Below, in pieces: positions 25,023 to 37,845 of a stretch of 64,000 nt of DNA (positions are counted from its first letter, which is position 1; the number at the start of each line of letters is the position of its first letter). The notes under the pieces are model-generated. The model worked only from the letters and a program-made list of their open reading frames with translations. It did no database searches and was not told where the DNA came from. Origin of the DNA: Spinacia oleracea (lineage: Eukaryota > Streptophyta > Magnoliopsida > Caryophyllales > Amaranthaceae); assembly GCF_020520425.1 (NCBI RefSeq), contig NC_079491.1, positions 1,426,001 through 1,490,000 on the forward strand. The letters run 5' to 3'. The translations under genes and the position numbers were made by a program.

Positions 25023-25293
25023 CTACCTCCGTTCCTAAAAGTTCTTTACGCTTTCCGTTTTAGTCCGTTCCTGAAAGTTCTTTACACTCCTACTTTATTC
25101 CATTTTTACTCTTATTTGGCCCACCATAACTTACCCACTCACAATACTTTAATATTAGTTTCCACCCACTCACATTGTTGGACAATTTATAGCCACTCAT
25201 TTTCCATTTGTTACCCCACCATCACATGTTCACCAAAATTCCTTAATTACCGTGCAAATAGTAACCGTAAAGATCATTTAGGAACGGAGGTAG
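25023..25293. repeat. Stowaway-type MITE near ERdj3B
   Basis: Perfect inverted ends CTACCTCCGTTCCTAAA, flanked by TA on both sides (25021-25022 and 25294-25295). A third subfamily by sequence, about 600 bp upstream of the ERdj3B start codon. Confidence 0.85.
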
Positions 25294-25933
25294 TATTAAA
25301 CACAAGGTCTAAAGGAACATTTCATTTCAAATACATGTTTGAATTTTGGTCTTTTATTTTGGATTGTGTTTTGTTAGATTTATGGTGTGTTTTCCTCGCC
25401 TTCAAAAAAAAAAAAAGTAAGTCGCAATCATATCATATCGGGTCTATAAGTTACAATCAGGTCTTATAAGTTGACTCTCTCAAGTTGATTATCTTAAGTT
25501 AACTCTCTTGCGATCGAATCTGATCATTCCAATAAGTTCCAATCATGTTTGATCATGTCTTATCGGGTCGATAAATCAACTTTTAAGTTGTTCCAACAAA
25601 TTTAGTTATGTTCGGTTCATGTTTCACAGGGGAATAAAACGCTCCTCTTAAGTTACGATCTTGAAAATTTTATGTAAATACTCTATAAATTAGAAGATGA
25701 TCTCTTAGCTATATGGCTGATAGCCCTTTGGCTACTAGAAAATTAGGCCATATAGTATAAGTTTTGTACAATTTACTCAAAGTTGGGAGAGAGAGGGGAA
25801 GATTAAAAATTCACTAATTAACTAATTTTTGAGGTAAGAGCGACATGACCCCTTTAGGCCATAACAAAAGCGGTGCCAGTGATTAGATCTCTACATATAT
25901 CACGATTGGGATTCAATTTAACAAAAACCTATT

Positions 25934-26437
25934 ACCAGGGCCGGTTCTGGGGCAGCGCGGGGTGAGCGACGGAACAGGGCCCCCAAATTTTAACTTTAAA
26001 TATAGTGTAAATAGTCTCCTAAATAAGCATAAACACTAAATTGGAGCATTGGTTAAGGTAATATGCTAATAAATCAAAAGTATAAAAAGTTATGTTTTTG
26101 CTCGCTTGATTTTGGGACTTTGACTTTTTCTTGGGCTTTTTTTCGGAAATTACAATGATTATTTCCTTCAGTTATGGGAACTGTCGTTCAATTTTCCCCA
26201 ACTTGTTCAAATCATTCAATTAAATTTCATCCATTCTTCCACAAATCTTGTTCAAATTTAATTTTATTCTTCTTCCCCAAATTAAATTTCGTTTAATTTT
26301 TTGACAATTCTTTTGTAAGGGGTGGTTTTTTGTTTAATAAAAATTGAATTTTTGATTAAAATAATGAATTGAGGGCCCCATTTTAAAAATTACACAGGGC
26401 CCGATTGTTATGGAATGATTATAGCCCCGGCACTTAC
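25934..26437. repeat. hAT-like element with GC-rich ends
   Basis: It starts CAGGGCCGGTTCTGGGG and ends in CCCCGGCAC, with GGGCCCCCAAATTTTAA on the left mirrored by GGGCCCCATTTTAAAAA on the right. The interior is AT-rich. Flanks ACCTATTA and ACCTATAC look like a decayed 8-bp duplication. Confidence 0.6.
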
Positions 26438-26749
26438 CTATACATGTCCTGGAAAAATTACCCCTCTTTAAATTGAAGTGAACTTGATTTCATTTAAATG
26501 GACAATAATGACTGAGTCTCGTTAATTTAAAGAATTTGCTTGGAGAGGCTAGACATCAATAACAAACTTGAATGAATTTTCTTCATGCAAGTTCTTTTTT
26601 TTAGAATCTCACAAATGGATATAGGTAAAACTACTTATATTTCTCATTCGGGATTACTTTTACTTGTTTAGTTCTAAATGAGTAAGAAAGCTAGCACCGG
26701 ATACAACATATACTTAGCTTAATAGGCGTACTCAATAACACCTGATATT

Positions 26750-26935
26750 ACCAACATAAGTTGGTGGAGTTGGTGGGGAACTCACCTTGTGACTTGGAGG
26801 TCACAAGTTCGAGCCCCATCAATTGCAAAATGCTTGGGAGTGGCTCAAGCGATGACCTGCGGAAGCTGGGCGGGTTAACCTGTGCTAGATGCTGGTTCAG
26901 TTAGGGTCCCTTCTTCTTACCTATTAAAAAAAAAT
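26750..26935 (+). mobile_element. tRNA-derived SINE with 16-bp target duplication
   Basis: The body starts with a tRNA-like head: an A-box-like GTTGGTGGGGAACTCACC and a B-box-like GGTCACAAGTTCGAGCC. It ends in TTCTTACCTATT plus A's. Perfect flanking repeats AATAACACCTGATATT occur at 26734-26749 and 26936-26951. The host segment recurs at 27025-27200 without the insertion. Confidence 0.88.
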
Positions 26936-27253
26936 AATAACACCTGATATTTTGTTGTGATTTTGGAGTAATTGTTTCCGACTATATTATAGTTAATGAC
27001 TTAATGTTGTCATTTTACTCACACATAGAGATAGGTATTCCAAACTACTTTTGTTGCCTATTCGGGGATAATTTTACTTGTTTGATTCCAAATGACTAAG
27101 AAAGTTAGCAATTAATACATTCATACAGATTTATCTCAACGGGCGTACTCAATAACACCTAAAGTTTGTTGTGACTTTGGAGTAATCGCTTCTCACAAAC
27201 TTCTTGTTTTTAATAAAGAAAAACAATGGTCAAATCTATAATCTAGCTTTATT

Positions 27254-27415
27254 TTGTGTTAAAACCCGGTCCATCCTTAGGGGTAATCCGGATTTAGGGC
27301 GAGTTCTGGGTGGATAGGTTCCAGTCCCCTCCCAATTATTGTTGTAGAGGATCGAACACGGGTCCTATCTACCAAGTTCAGCCTCAATCACCACTAAACC
27401 ACCAAACAATTGATC
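27254..27415 (-). mobile_element. tRNA-derived SINE, reverse orientation, 14-bp duplication
   Basis: Reverse-complemented, it matches the SINEs at 46081 and 46655: TGGTTTAGTGGTGATTGAGG, a B-box-like GTGTTCGATCC, and the tail CCTAAGGATGGACCGGG. It is flanked by AATCTAGCTTTATT on both sides (27240-27253 and 27416-27429). Confidence 0.88.
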
Positions 27416-29068
27416 AATCTAGCTTTATTATCATTGTTCATTTATTACTCCGTATTATTTTTATAATAGTGTCAAATGTTTAGTGTTGAGTGTTGACCTA
27501 TGAGTCTATGACTAAATATGGCCCAACTCACCAATGCTTAGTCTTGAACTCTTGATATTGGACAATAGAACGGACATATAGACCAAAAGGGCCCTTAGTG
27601 ATTTCCAACTTGGAAGATGTAATGAGAAAAGCAGTTCAACACATTGGACAACCCTATGGGCTTTCTTATGGGCCATAATCATGCGTAGTATAGCCCTTAA
27701 TGGTTCTTTGTGTCATTTTATCTCCATCCTCCAATTTATTTAGTTGCAACATGTTTTTTTTTCAATGGAAAGAAAAAAAAACTTATTAAATCAACACTTA
27801 TATCTATTGAGACTTGAGAGTAAGGGGAATGGTAAGAGAATTCTCAATCCCAACCACAAGCAGATAGAGAGGCTCGAACTTAAGTTACATGGTGAGTTTT
27901 CCACCATCTCTCAATCTCCGCCAAACAAGCTTCGTTTGCAACATGTCTATTTTTGTTGCATTCACAAAGTATGCTTTGACTATTTTTCATTTATATTTAA
28001 GAGCGTCGCTTTGGTGAATCACTTGAGTCCTGATACATTTTCGACAAGATCTCCCTCTTTAATAGCGGTATCACTACCAAATACAACAATCCATGCATTC
28101 TCTTTCTCAAGCCAGCAGAGAGGGAGAAAATTACTATGTTTTTGACGGAAAGAGGGAGAAAATTACTAAATATGTCTCAATGTACGTTTTTCAAATATCA
28201 ATGATTTTACAAATTTAGTTATTGATAATTAAATATTATCGGCTGCATTTATGCATTGCCAAGCTCAAAAATAAAAACCGAAATACACTAAAACAAAGCA
28301 TGTGATATATTCACTTTTTCATCATACTAACATATATATAAAGTACCAATGAAGTCTTGACCAGCCTAGTGGTTATGATTGAGGGCATATATACAATAGT
28401 TGTTAAGATCAGTATCTTGAAGAACACAAGTAAACTTTGATTTTCTTGGAGGGTGAAAAACTGTTTAGATAATGACACAATTAAGATGTTAAATCCCTCT
28501 CAAGCAAACAAGCAAGTTAACTCTATGACAAAATGATGTATTCATATGATGCACGATTACAAACTAAACGAAGTTCTAGAAACTATTCGGTGGTCCCAAA
28601 CTTAGGTAAAGCACACGCTAACCATATTATATGACGAGTTTCTACCTTGAAATCAATTGTGAGTACGGTTAAGATGAAAATCAAATCACACTCAATTTAA
28701 CTTGAAACGAATCCAAAGCACTTTCTTTTTTCTTGCAAATCATATGGATGTTGGCAAAATATTTGTCATATTAAATGAATAATTGTAATAAACCAAGTCA
28801 TTTAGAAACAAATTTAAAGTAGATTATATCAAGTCCAATCCACAATATGTTGTCAAAACTACTAGAGATTTTGGACTCTTTTTCCATCTCTTTTTTTGAT
28901 GAAATTATACAAAATGGAATTTAGTATTTTGATATTATATGATTAACCCCACCCCTTAAATATTCGATGTTCAAGATTAGTTAGTTGATTGCCTTGTCCC
29001 CGGTTGTCCAATTCTAAATGCGTGGCTCAATACAATCTACAAGTACTTAAATTATAATCAACTTAACT

Positions 29069-31100
29069 TCTTTTTTTTTTTAAACAGAAAGAAACAATAA
29101 AAGTTAGGATAGTCTTTTCTCAAAACTATATCCTAACTTATCTAAAGATAAAAAATAAGAAAATTTACTATCTATGTATGGGTCAATTTCTTAATGCATT
29201 TGTATGCGATGACCTAATGCGGCAACATAATCTGCAGCGCGATTGGCTTCCCTATAAATGTGGCGAGAATAAATACTATCAAAATTATTCAAAAGTTGTT
29301 TGACATCATTCATCAATACTTGGATAGTTCAAATGATTGACTAAATTATCCACCGACATTGAGTTTTTCACTGCAAAATATTTATGATTAATAAATTATC
29401 ACCCTCAATGAAAACATGTCGTATATTTTTTTCGATGGCTAATAGAAGACTATTACGAAGAGCTGTTGCTTCAGCAAGAATCAGAGAGGATGTTCCAAGA
29501 TTGTAGGTTCGACTAACAATATTATTTTCTAAGTGGTCTCTAATTACTACACCAGCTGTTCCAGAGTTGTTACGAATTGACCCATCAAAATTAATTTTCA
29601 AATACCACGGGTCGGAGGTGTCCAAGCAACTTGCGTGGTACGTGGAGACTTTGAAAGAGAATTATTATTAATGTTCACATCCAATGAATCAAGACGTGTA
29701 TGCATATTCCATTCCGTAAGAATCCTGAAAGCTCTACTGTATATTCCCATCGATGAGACAGGAGATTGTCTAAAAATGTGAGCATTACGTGTTTTCAAAA
29801 TACTTCAAATGGAAGTTATGATCTTTTTAGTCGATAAGGTTACATTATTACGGAGTTCACGGAAGAGAGAAAGAATAGAAGAAGATCGAAGATGAGTACC
29901 AATCCATCGAACTGAGGCGTTTGCATCCCAATATTCTCTAACAACGGGACAATGCAAAAATAAATGGTCTTGCGTTTCTCTAGAAGTAGTACAAAAAGGG
30001 CAATTATTATGAATGTTTATATGACGATAAGATAAATTATCTCGGGTCGGGAGGCTTTTATGCAGTAATTGCCAAACACAAATTTTTAACTTTGGAGCAA
30101 TATCTAGCTTCCATATCCAAGAAAATTCTCACTTAGTGGGGGAACAAAAAGTATGTGCTAGCCATGTAGCAGATTTAACTGTAAAATCACCATTACTATA
30201 AAAACCCCAACAAGGTTCATCTGGTAAGTCACTTACTGGTAAAGGGATTCCTTTGATAGTTTGCACAACATAGAGAGGGAGAATCAACGAGAGGGTAGGA
30301 ATATCCCAAGTTCGATCATCTGTGATAAAATGATCGACTGTAAGATCTAGATTTTGGATTACAGAAATGTCCAAGTTCAAATGATTGACTAAATTGGTAG
30401 AAAAATACCAATTATCGAGGCAAAAAAGGACATTAGATCTCGAGCCTATTTTCCACCCGAGACCCTTGAGAAGAAGGGATCTAATTTGGAGGATTTTTTT
30501 CCAGATCCAATAATCCTTTGCTTGAGGTTTACATTCAAAAAAAGTATTATGTTGCAAATATTTGGCATGGATAGTCTGAACCCACAAATTATTATGATCT
30601 ATCTTCCAACCTAACTTTGCCAAGAAAGCAGAGTTAACAACTTCAGTTTTTCGCAGTCCTAGACCCTCTTGGTTTTTAGGCTGGCAAATTTTATCCCACG
30701 AAATCATGGGAAAATCTTTCTTTTCTGGGGATTGCTTCCAAAAGAAATTACGATTAATTTGATCTAAAGAGTTAGAAATAGTATTTGGAAGACGAGCGGT
30801 CGTCATAGCATAAGAAGGTAGGGCCTTTACGTCACTTTGAATTAGAATTGTTTTCCCTGCTTTTGAAACTAAATTAGAAGACCAATTATTCATTTTTTGT
30901 TCCGCTTTTATGACTTAATGGTTAAAATTCTGTTTGGTAAACGACGTAGTGTTGAAAAGAACGCCTAAGTATCGACCCAAAAAATCTTTAGATGTCATAT
31001 TGAAATAACTTGCTAGATGTTGTTTTCTAGCATTGGTTACCAAGTTGCTTAAGTAGTAACCACACATGCTAACCGGCCTATTGCATGTTACAAGCATTTT
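29069..31100 (-). mobile_element. 5'-truncated L1-type LINE (RT end, zf-RVT, RNase H)
   Basis: On the minus strand, degraded frames give the end of a reverse transcriptase (SKDFLGRYLGV near 30970), the post-RT segment from 30893 (MNNWSSNLVSKAGKTILIQS, then QEGLGLRKTEVVNSAFLAKL), a zinc-knuckle zf-RVT region near 30020-29920 and an RNase H domain (WYLKINFDGSIRNNSGTAGV at about 29606-29547, ALRNSLLLAI). Stops and frame breaks occur near 30900, 30130, 29800 and 29630, so it is dead. A T-run at 29071-29081 on the plus strand is its poly(A) tail. The 5' half, including endonuclease and most of the RT, is missing, as is usual for LINEs. No target duplication was found. Confidence 0.88.
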
Positions 31101-31130
31101 TTGAACGGACTATGGAACAACTATTATATA

Positions 31131-31959
31131 CTCTTTCTGTTTCATAATAACCGATAGGTTTATTGTGTCAGAATAATTGATATACACTTGATCTTTTATA
31201 TTCTCAAATGATTCACTAATATTAAAATGTTTTTACCTTACCTACTACTCCGTAAAAATTACTCTCACCAACGTACCTTCACATATCCCCGATCCGTTTG
31301 TTTCAACGAAAACATTTTCAATAGAATATATTTTTTTCACGGATTTTTTTTTCCAAAGAAAAACACAATGGTAGAATAATTTTTCTTTATTTGTTTCATT
31401 AGAAAAAAAACATTCACTTTTTTTTAAATGCATCACTTGAACGGATATATTTTGACAATGCATCATTTCCCATTAAATATCTCTAATTTTATTTGTGATA
31501 ATTGTAAAAAGTTTATATTATGAAAATATACATTGTCACTAATCCAACACTTTTTTGACTTTTATATATTCACAAAATACATTCAAGTCAAACATAGTAT
31601 ATGAATAGTGTCAAAGTAAGAGTGAAGCAGTTAAAAAACCTTAAAGGAGTAATAGAGAAAAAGAAAATAGAAGTGGAAAGGAGATGGTGGAAGAAGAGAA
31701 CGAAAAATGCAAGGAGTATATGTAGAGGTGTGAGGAAATGTGACATTTTTTCTTTTCAAAAGGAAAGTGTTTTCACCCCTTTTATAAAACAACCAAAAGA
31801 AAAATCATTTTTCAAAAAAAGTGTATGTTTTCCGTCAAAACAAACAGAGCATAAATAGTAAATACCCTTTTATATTATAAAATCTCATCCTTTAATTTAT
31901 TAACTACATGCATGTCTAAAATAGCGTGTAACGAAGTAATTATTTTGAAACAGAGTGAG
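31131..31959. repeat. large Stowaway-like element with a nested inverted-repeat element
   Basis: Ends CTCTTTCTGTTTCATAATAA and CTCACTCTGTTTCAAAATAA (read inwards), with TA on both sides. Inside, at about 31290-31850, a second pair of ends (CCGTTTGTTTCAACGAAAAC and GCTCTGTTTGTTTTGACGGA read inwards) suggests a Tourist-type insertion. The outer borders are well supported; the inner ones are approximate. Confidence 0.65.
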
Positions 31960-32215
31960 TATCTTATATGGCATAAACCCGCATAATCAATTGAATTTCA
32001 ACCTATCACAATCATTTTCGGGTTTCCTATTAAAAAAAATGTTTAGATTTCCATTTCCCCACCAAATAATTGAATTTCCGATATTTTCCAAGGGTTGTGA
32101 AAGGATGCACCCACTAACATGATACAAATATTTATATATCTTTTAAAAAATAAAAATACTCTTTCCAAATAGCCATTCTCTATCGGTTTTTGCTATTAAT
32201 AGAATAAAAATAATA

Positions 32216-33463
32216 ATCCATCTGTCCCTTTGTATTCGCACCGTTTTGACTTTTTGCACTATTCACACAATTCACTTTGACCCTATTTTATTTATAACTA
32301 GATTTTTGCCCGTGCGATGCACGGTTTCTATTAATTTGTTACGTTAAAATAAAACTCCTATGTATATCAACTGCTATATTTTATATATTAGATTAGATTG
32401 GGTTTTTTTTATTTTGGATTGAATTTCATTTTCGATTTAATTTTTAATTATTATAGTGTTTGATTTTGGATGAAATTGTATATAAGAAATATTAATAATT
32501 AATTAATAAAAATATCTACGTGGCACCTAACTATTTATCTACGTGGCATTCGACTTTTTAATTCAAAAATGATTTTGAAATCTTATTTTTCATTGGCCGA
32601 AACCATTAGATTTCCTACGTGGCGCTCTAATATTGGATTAATGTTTATTTTGGATTGAATTTTATTTTAGATTTTAGCCCGTGCGACGCACGGTTTCTAT
32701 TAATTTGTTACGTTAAAATTAAACTCCTATATATATCAACTGCTATATTCTATATATTAGATTAGATTAGTTTTTTTTATTTTGAATTGAATTTTATTTT
32801 AGATTTATTTTTTAATTATTATAGTGTTTATTTTGGATGAAATTGTATATAAGAAATATTAATAATTAATTAATAAAAATATCTACGTGGCACCTAACTA
32901 TTTATCTACGTGGCATTCGACTTTTTAATTCAAACTTAAATTTGAAGTCTTATTTTTAATTGGCCGAAACCATTAGATTTCCTATGTGGCGCTCTAATAT
33001 TTGATTAATGTTTGATTTTGGATTGAATTTTATTTTAGATTAGTGTTTGATTTTGGATGAATTTTATTTTAGATTTATTTTTTAATTATTAGAGCGTTTG
33101 ATTTTGGATGGAATTGTATATATTAGTATTTAATTAATTAATTTAAATATCTACGTGGCACCTAATTAATTATCTACGTGGCATTCGATTTTTTTAATTC
33201 AAAAATAAATTATAAATCTTATTTTCCATTGGCCGAAACCATTAGTAATCCTAGGTGGCGCTCTAATATTTCAGCAAATATGCCTCCTTTATATATATAT
33301 ATTAGATATATAATACATTGTTAGCTTCATCTTAATATATATTTTCAAAATATTAATATTTTATAAGTTTTTATAATATGTAATTAAAGATATTAATGGT
33401 CAAAATTGTGCATTAAAAAGCGTGTCCAGTCAAAACGGTACGAGTATTAAGGGACGGAGAGAG
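32216..33463. repeat. Stowaway-type MITE split by a Helitron
   Basis: The outer parts match the MITEs at 11600 and 40230: the left end ATCCATCTGTCCCTTTG runs into TCGCACCGTTTTGACTTTTT, and the right end reads inwards CTCTCTCCGTCCCTTAATAC. TA lies on both sides. About 1 kb of Helitron sequence interrupts it. Confidence 0.85.
32298..33306 (-). mobile_element. non-autonomous Helitron with tandem internal copies
   Basis: On the minus strand it starts TCTAATATATATATATAAAG and ends with a hairpin (CCGTGCATCGCACGG) followed by GCAAAAATCTAG, sitting between host A and T. TC start, 3' hairpin, CTAG end and A/T insertion are the Helitron marks. Inside, a second hairpin end (CCGTGCGTCGCACGGGC, near 32673-32689) and repeated TCTACGTGGCACCTAACTA blocks show two to three head-to-tail copies of about 365 bp. 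There is no helicase. Confidence 0.85.
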
Positions 33464-33785
33464 TACGAGATTATCGTAAAAACTTAAATATATTGTCATA
33501 AATCGAAGAAGATTGAAACTTGAAAGTGTATTAAAAAACGACAAAAGTAAAGGGTGTAAGTTAGCAATTAGCAATTAATGATGATGGTAACAATTAGTAC
33601 TGTTTTGCAGCACTACTAGTGTCATATGATGAACCACAAGCCATTCATAAACAATTGGATCAATTACTTCCACGCTACATGTTTTACGTACAACTTTGAA
33701 TGCTCGAGACTTTGGTGAGAATTGTGTAATTGTGTCACCACTTTGAACCATTTATATCATTCTACATATGCATATTCCTCGAATT

Positions 33786-34142
33786 TAATTATTACATATA
33801 TAATTAGTTTGAGTTTAAGTTTATCTACTAAGTAAGAATACAATATATCTACCTAGTTATTAGCTAAATAGATGTCGAGATGAAAGGAACGTGCAAGTGT
33901 ACATGTAGCTTTACAGCGCGTCTCATGTGTGACCAGCCACACTATCAATTTGATGGTGTGACGCACGTAGCTAATATGGACAAAGTTATAGACTGGTATT
34001 ACTTGATTTAATTATTACATATATCATTAGTTTGAGTTTAAGTTTATCTAGTAAGTAAGAATACAATAATATCTACCTAGTTATTAGCTAATTAAATAGA
34101 TGTCGAGATGAAAGGAACTTGCAAGTGTATGTAGCTTTAAGA
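33786..34142. repeat. direct duplication of ~130 bp
   Basis: The block TTAATTATTACATATAT through TAGATGTCGAGATGAAAGGA occurs at 33786-33915 and 34008-34142, separated by about 90 bp. The copies differ by small indels. Confidence 0.85.
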
Positions 34143-34205
34143 TGTCGTCATATTAAACTAAGAATTAATGAGTTTATCTCTAGTATGTAGGAGATTCGGG
34201 AAGGA

Positions 34206-34425
34206 AGTAACGTTGTTTTATATTCACCTGATTTTCACTTAATTTTTCTGAATTTACCTTATCTGAACTTATTAAAACTTATCAAAATTTACTTTAGTTA
34301 TAAATTGTACTTGACCAACCCTAATTTTTTTCGAACTTATCTTATCTGAACTTATCTAAACTTAACTAAACTTATCTAAACTTATTTTTCTGAAATAAGT
34401 GGAAATAAGGTAAACAAAACTGGGC
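34206..34425. repeat. inverted-repeat MITE of the AACTTATCTGAACTT family
   Basis: Left end ATTCACCTGATTTTCACTTA pairs with a right end reading inwards GTTTACCTTATTTCCACTTA. The middle has many AACTTATCTGAACTTAT words. It is related to 5402-5575. Confidence 0.65.
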
Positions 34426-37315
34426 TTTAGACTCTTGGATAATGTGTTAAAAGAACTGAGTTTGGAAATCCAAGACTCACTAAAGGACTTCATTCTTAAT
34501 TTCCAACCAAATCAAATTATGTCACATCATCACAATTTATCTTACTTAATTAACTTTATTAGGAGTTTAGGTGAGATAGAGGTCAGTCTGGGGACTGAGG
34601 ATAATGTGTAAAAATAGGGAGAGTCTAAATAAAAAAATAAAAAAAATGTAAAGATTAATGGAAAGCTAATGTGGCAGAGTATGAAAAATTGGGGTAAAAT
34701 CTAAGGGATAAGCTCACCCTAATAAATATACTCGTAAGTCGTAAGTAACTCTTTTCATTTCATATTATCCGTCAATTGCAATATTCTTCAAATTTGTATG
34801 AGGAGGTCAGTAGAAAATTAAGCAATTTATAGAATGTAATTTCTACAATAAAAACAAATTCTTAGGAGACCGTAACTAAAAATACACTATGAAATTTCCA
34901 TTTTTTGGGCCGGACCCACCCGAGCCATATGGAACATTCGCCACTACATATTAGTAGTCAGAATTTTATACGAGATCGTGTGCTTTACGTTATTATGTGA
35001 TGTGTACCAGGAAGAAACAAAAAACTTGAGTGTAATTATTGATCTTAATATCGACGTAATGTACGTAAAAGGCAATGTGCCAAAATCAGTTTTCCGAAAA
35101 AAGTGGTTTCGATTATTAGAAGAGACATACGATGTGATGGAGAATCACTATTGTTGGTACGTTCTTCCTATTTTTTTTCTTGTACAAAACTGGTTTTGAC
35201 TTTTTAGGACGTTAGAAAATGGGTTACCCTTTATAGTATTACATTAGGGGAAAATATAAATATCTTTACTTATTTCTTCAACTAATAAAAGTTTTGAGTT
35301 TGGGAAAAATCTTTATTTCTAAAAATAGGTTAAAATAAGTCCATTATGAATATCCAAATGGGAAAGGGCACCACGTCACCACCCCTAAGAAGAAAGATAC
35401 GTACTTCATACATCATACATGAGGCAAATATTTTAGTCAAGGGATGATAGTGAAAATTTGTAATTAAATAATATTGAACCATGTTGACTTTTACGTTTTC
35501 TAACAAATAAAATTGACATGTAATACCTTAAATTATGCATAAGTAATATTATAAAATTGATATTAGAAAGTATTTATCGAAACGAAACTACCAAGATCCT
35601 ACATGATTACATTTTTTCTTACGTGCTACTTATAAGTTACCAAAGATAGATTGTCAAGGGTATAGTGTAAAAGTCAAAATGGTGCGATATTTAGGGAAAA
35701 AAAGAAAATATATATAACTATACGATGACAAAGTCTAACTACTTGACCAGATAGTGTAATTATTTGATTAATTACAATGCTTGACTTAACTATTTGATAA
35801 GAAAGTACACCACGTTATTTTCCATGTAATATCATATGTTTCAAAAGTACAAGTGAAATATTGCTAGAATATATAGTAAATAAATTATCTAAATTAAATA
35901 ATTGTGCTCACTCTAAATTTATCAAAACAAAAATAAAATACTACGTATAAATTAAAGTTGTTTTTTTCCCCCATAGGTATATTATTTGTCCTTCGATAAA
36001 CCCTAGCTAGATGTCTCATCACAACAAAAACCTAGATTTTTTTTTATTCCTCCATAGTATAAATAATCTTTTTTTTTTTTAGGAAAATAGTATAAATAAT
36101 CTTCCAAGTAGTAACATGGAATATTCTCAAGTTTCCCCAAATGGGAGATTCGAAAAACATAATTTTTTTTAAAAAAACAAGAAGATTATAATTTATAAAG
36201 AAGTGTGTGGAGAGAAATAGAATGTTGTTGTGAAGAAATTAAGACAGTGGACCTAAAAAGAGCAAAGTTACAAGGGGTGCATTATTTCTGAAGGTTGTTG
36301 GATACATTATTTCTTCCAAGTAGGACAATAATAGTACCTTAATAACTCCTATAAAAAGACAATAATATTACATTGCTTATTCATTTTCTTAAATTCCTTA
36401 ATTTGATCGATCAAATAGCCACCCTTATATGATCATTATTTTACACCCTAGTAATGATTTCAGATCGATAAGATTAATTCAGAATTATGAGTTCAGATAA
36501 TGCACGATAGAAATGAATACTTCGTACAAAGTAAGAGATGAAATTCTAATAAAGAGAATAATGAGTGGAATTAGGGGGCAGGCGGGGACGGTGGACCCCC
36601 TATGATATGTTTAAAAAATTAATAGCATTATGAACTCATGTTAATATAACTTTAGTGATAATTTTACCTTAGAAGTTGTTGGAGGTACAAGATTCAAATC
36701 TTACCCCCTTACTTTTATACTTGCTTTTTATTACTGGGATATTTTGTGGTGTAAATATATTTATATTTAAAGGTTGACTTATAGAAAAAGTTTTTGGCTT
36801 GTAAAACATTTTACCAAAATATACAAAGAGAACTGTCTCTCTCTAAATTCTTTTCTTCTCTCTCCTTACCCATAACTGGTTCTTCAGTTCTTCTGAGAAT
36901 CATCAACATTTGATGATTTAATATTTATTTTCTTATTTTTTTTTATTTTTCTTTCTGTTTTGCATTGTTATAAAATTCTTGTAAGTTAGTTTTGGCCCTT
37001 TTTAGTTTTGGCCCTTTATGTATAATTTTTGGTTCCGCCAATAAAGAGAACGCTATGTCATTGGACGAGCCTTTTAACCGCTTGCACGGTGTCTGAATTA
37101 CCGAGGCTTTATCCAGACCAGCCTACCTCATATACACAACAAGCAATGAACATACGCAACAATAGTAGATCGAGGAAATAGCATGTAAGGATACTATCTA
37201 GCTATAACGTAACATGCAACAAGATACAAATACATCAGTAAAGGACACGTCTTTATGAATGCACGTGCGCCCTTAGTATCGAAAAAATGTCAACACATTA
37301 CAACTAGCTAGCTTA

Positions 37316-37544
37316 AAGTCCCGTTCAGTATCGTTTTTTGTTTCCGGTTTTCTGAATTTTATAAAACTAAAAACCAAAATATGAAAACAAAAAAAAACAA
37401 TTTCCAGTTTTTTGTTATCAGTTTTCAAAATCAACATGATTACTATAACTATAAGTATGACTACTTTTTACTTACTGATTCAATTAATATCATAGGACTT
37501 TCAAAACCAAAAACTGAAAACCTACAGTAATACCGAACGAGCCC
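37316..37544. repeat. Tourist-type MITE
   Basis: Left GTCCCGTTCAGTATCG and right (read inwards) GGGCTCGTTCGGTATT, with TTA on each side (37313-37315 and 37545-37547). It lies 700 to 940 bp upstream of the MYB start codon. Confidence 0.7.
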
Positions 37545-37845
37545 TTAGCTATCAAATCCGCTGCTCGATTTTCCTTACTTTCAATAGAGATGATTACTTT
37601 ATTATTACAAATAGTTGATAACCCAAATCTTAGTCATTAAAGTACAAATTTGTCCTAGCAATGAATCCAACGATTGTAGTTAAACTAGAAGTTTGTATCA
37701 GAAAATACTCAAAGACCAAAATAATATTTTTAATTAACAAAAAGAAGAATCTAGAGAGAGAAACTAGAGAGAGAAACAAGTACTCCCTAGTAGAGATCAA
37801 CGTGGGGGATGGAAAGCCCCGTCACGAGGCGTCCGACCCTTAAAA

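Larger units (their letters stand above)
24407..29068. other. intergenic, gene-poor
   Basis: Upstream of ERdj3B. It contains the promoter elements above, a Stowaway MITE, a hAT-like element, two SINEs and a diverged direct duplication (26612-26985 against 27025-27200). The open frame at 27744-28145 has no recognisable domain and overlaps repeat-like sequence, so I do not call it a gene. Confidence 0.7.

Noticed and set aside
27744-28145. 133-codon open frame
   Set aside because: Starts in an A-rich run, no domain, uneven composition and no splice or promoter context that supports a gene.
31601-31858. 85-codon Lys-rich frame
   Set aside because: Lies inside the nested MITE pair at 31131-31959; its codons come from the inverted repeats.
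34978-35199. 73-codon frame upstream of the MYB gene
   Set aside because: No recognisable motif, isolated in repeat-rich intergenic DNA; chance open frame is likely.
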